A stretch of 64,000 nt of DNA, taken from contig CAVURD010000042.1 in assembly GCA_963743785.1 (NCBI GenBank), positions 1-64,000 on the forward strand, in the 5' to 3' direction. Below the pieces are notes generated by a model. The model had not been told where the DNA came from. It did no database searches and saw only the letters and a program-made list of their open reading frames with translations. Source of the stretch: Bog-473 sp963743785 (GTDB taxonomy: Bacteria > Actinomycetota > Acidimicrobiia > Acidimicrobiales > RAAP-2). Position numbers and translations under genes: made by a program. Every line of letters begins with the position of its first letter. Positions within the stretch are counted from its first letter, which is position 1. This document shows positions 63,930 through 64,000 of the stretch, piece after piece.

Positions 63930-64000
63930 GTCACCAGGCCCGGAAGGTTCGCCCGACACGGAAGCCCGTCATCGAGCTTGGCTCGGTCAGACGAGGATCC

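Overview
The window is high-GC DNA with actinobacterial gene families and gene orders. Examples are dnaK-grpE-dnaJ-hspR-clpB, rpsF-ssb-rpsR-rplI-dnaB, amt-glnK behind a GlnR-type operator, PadR next to inositol-1-phosphate synthase, a SARP/AfsR-type regulator, WS/DGAT acyltransferase, DUF2505 and DUF5318 proteins, and three PPOX/FDOR-fold proteins. This fits Actinomycetota. A lineage such as Acidimicrobiia is plausible, but I cannot prove it from sequence reading alone.

Layout. 1-19.6 kb, mostly minus strand: a split purine/pyrimidine locus. purA-purD-purB-purC (19559 to 14805) overlap by 4 nt each. A cupin, NTF2-like, phosphotransferase, methyltransferase and SARP-regulator block follows, then purS-purQ, two more methyltransferases and a membrane protein, then purL-purF-purM-pyrE running off the left edge. 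19.7-23.9 kb: stress and accessory genes, namely a DJ-1/PfpI protein, an RHH/MazF-type toxin-antitoxin pair, a dienelactone hydrolase, a PPOX protein, an ABM monooxygenase, and an SPFH-RHH pair behind a perfect inverted repeat. 23.9-30.6 kb: the HspR heat-shock operon. 30.8-36.9 kb: gpmA, glnK/amt, membrane proteins, a cNMP-binding protein, aquaporin and a PPOX protein. 37-45.8 kb: secreted, TPR, Fe-S oxidoreductase, transporter and patatin genes, plus a half tRNA-Gly fused to a hipA fragment. 45.9-56.9 kb: a SWIM-SNF2 helicase, WS/DGAT, a RegX3-like regulator, peroxiredoxin, SDR, MFS and PIG-L genes. 57-64 kb: dnaB-rplI-rpsR-ssb-rpsF, panB with a DUF5318 gene, and padR-ino1.

How the genes work together. 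Nine enzymes or subunits of IMP/AMP/UMP synthesis are present: PurA, B, C, D, F, L, M, Q, S, plus PyrE. PurS, PurQ and small PurL form one FGAM synthase although they are encoded in separate blocks. DnaK, DnaJ, GrpE and ClpB form the refolding machine under HspR. Amt and GlnK form the ammonium uptake and sensing pair, with nitrogen control suggested by the operator.

Sequence quality. Eleven genes carry one or more single-base frameshifts without in-frame nonsense codons. They include gpmA and grpE, which should be functional. The breaks cluster at 8.9-13.6 kb and 43.6-49.3 kb. Most are probably assembly or sequencing indels rather than true pseudogenes, so coordinates of broken genes below span the inferred full gene. 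Many junctions use ATGA/GTGA start-stop overlaps, which helped decide starts.
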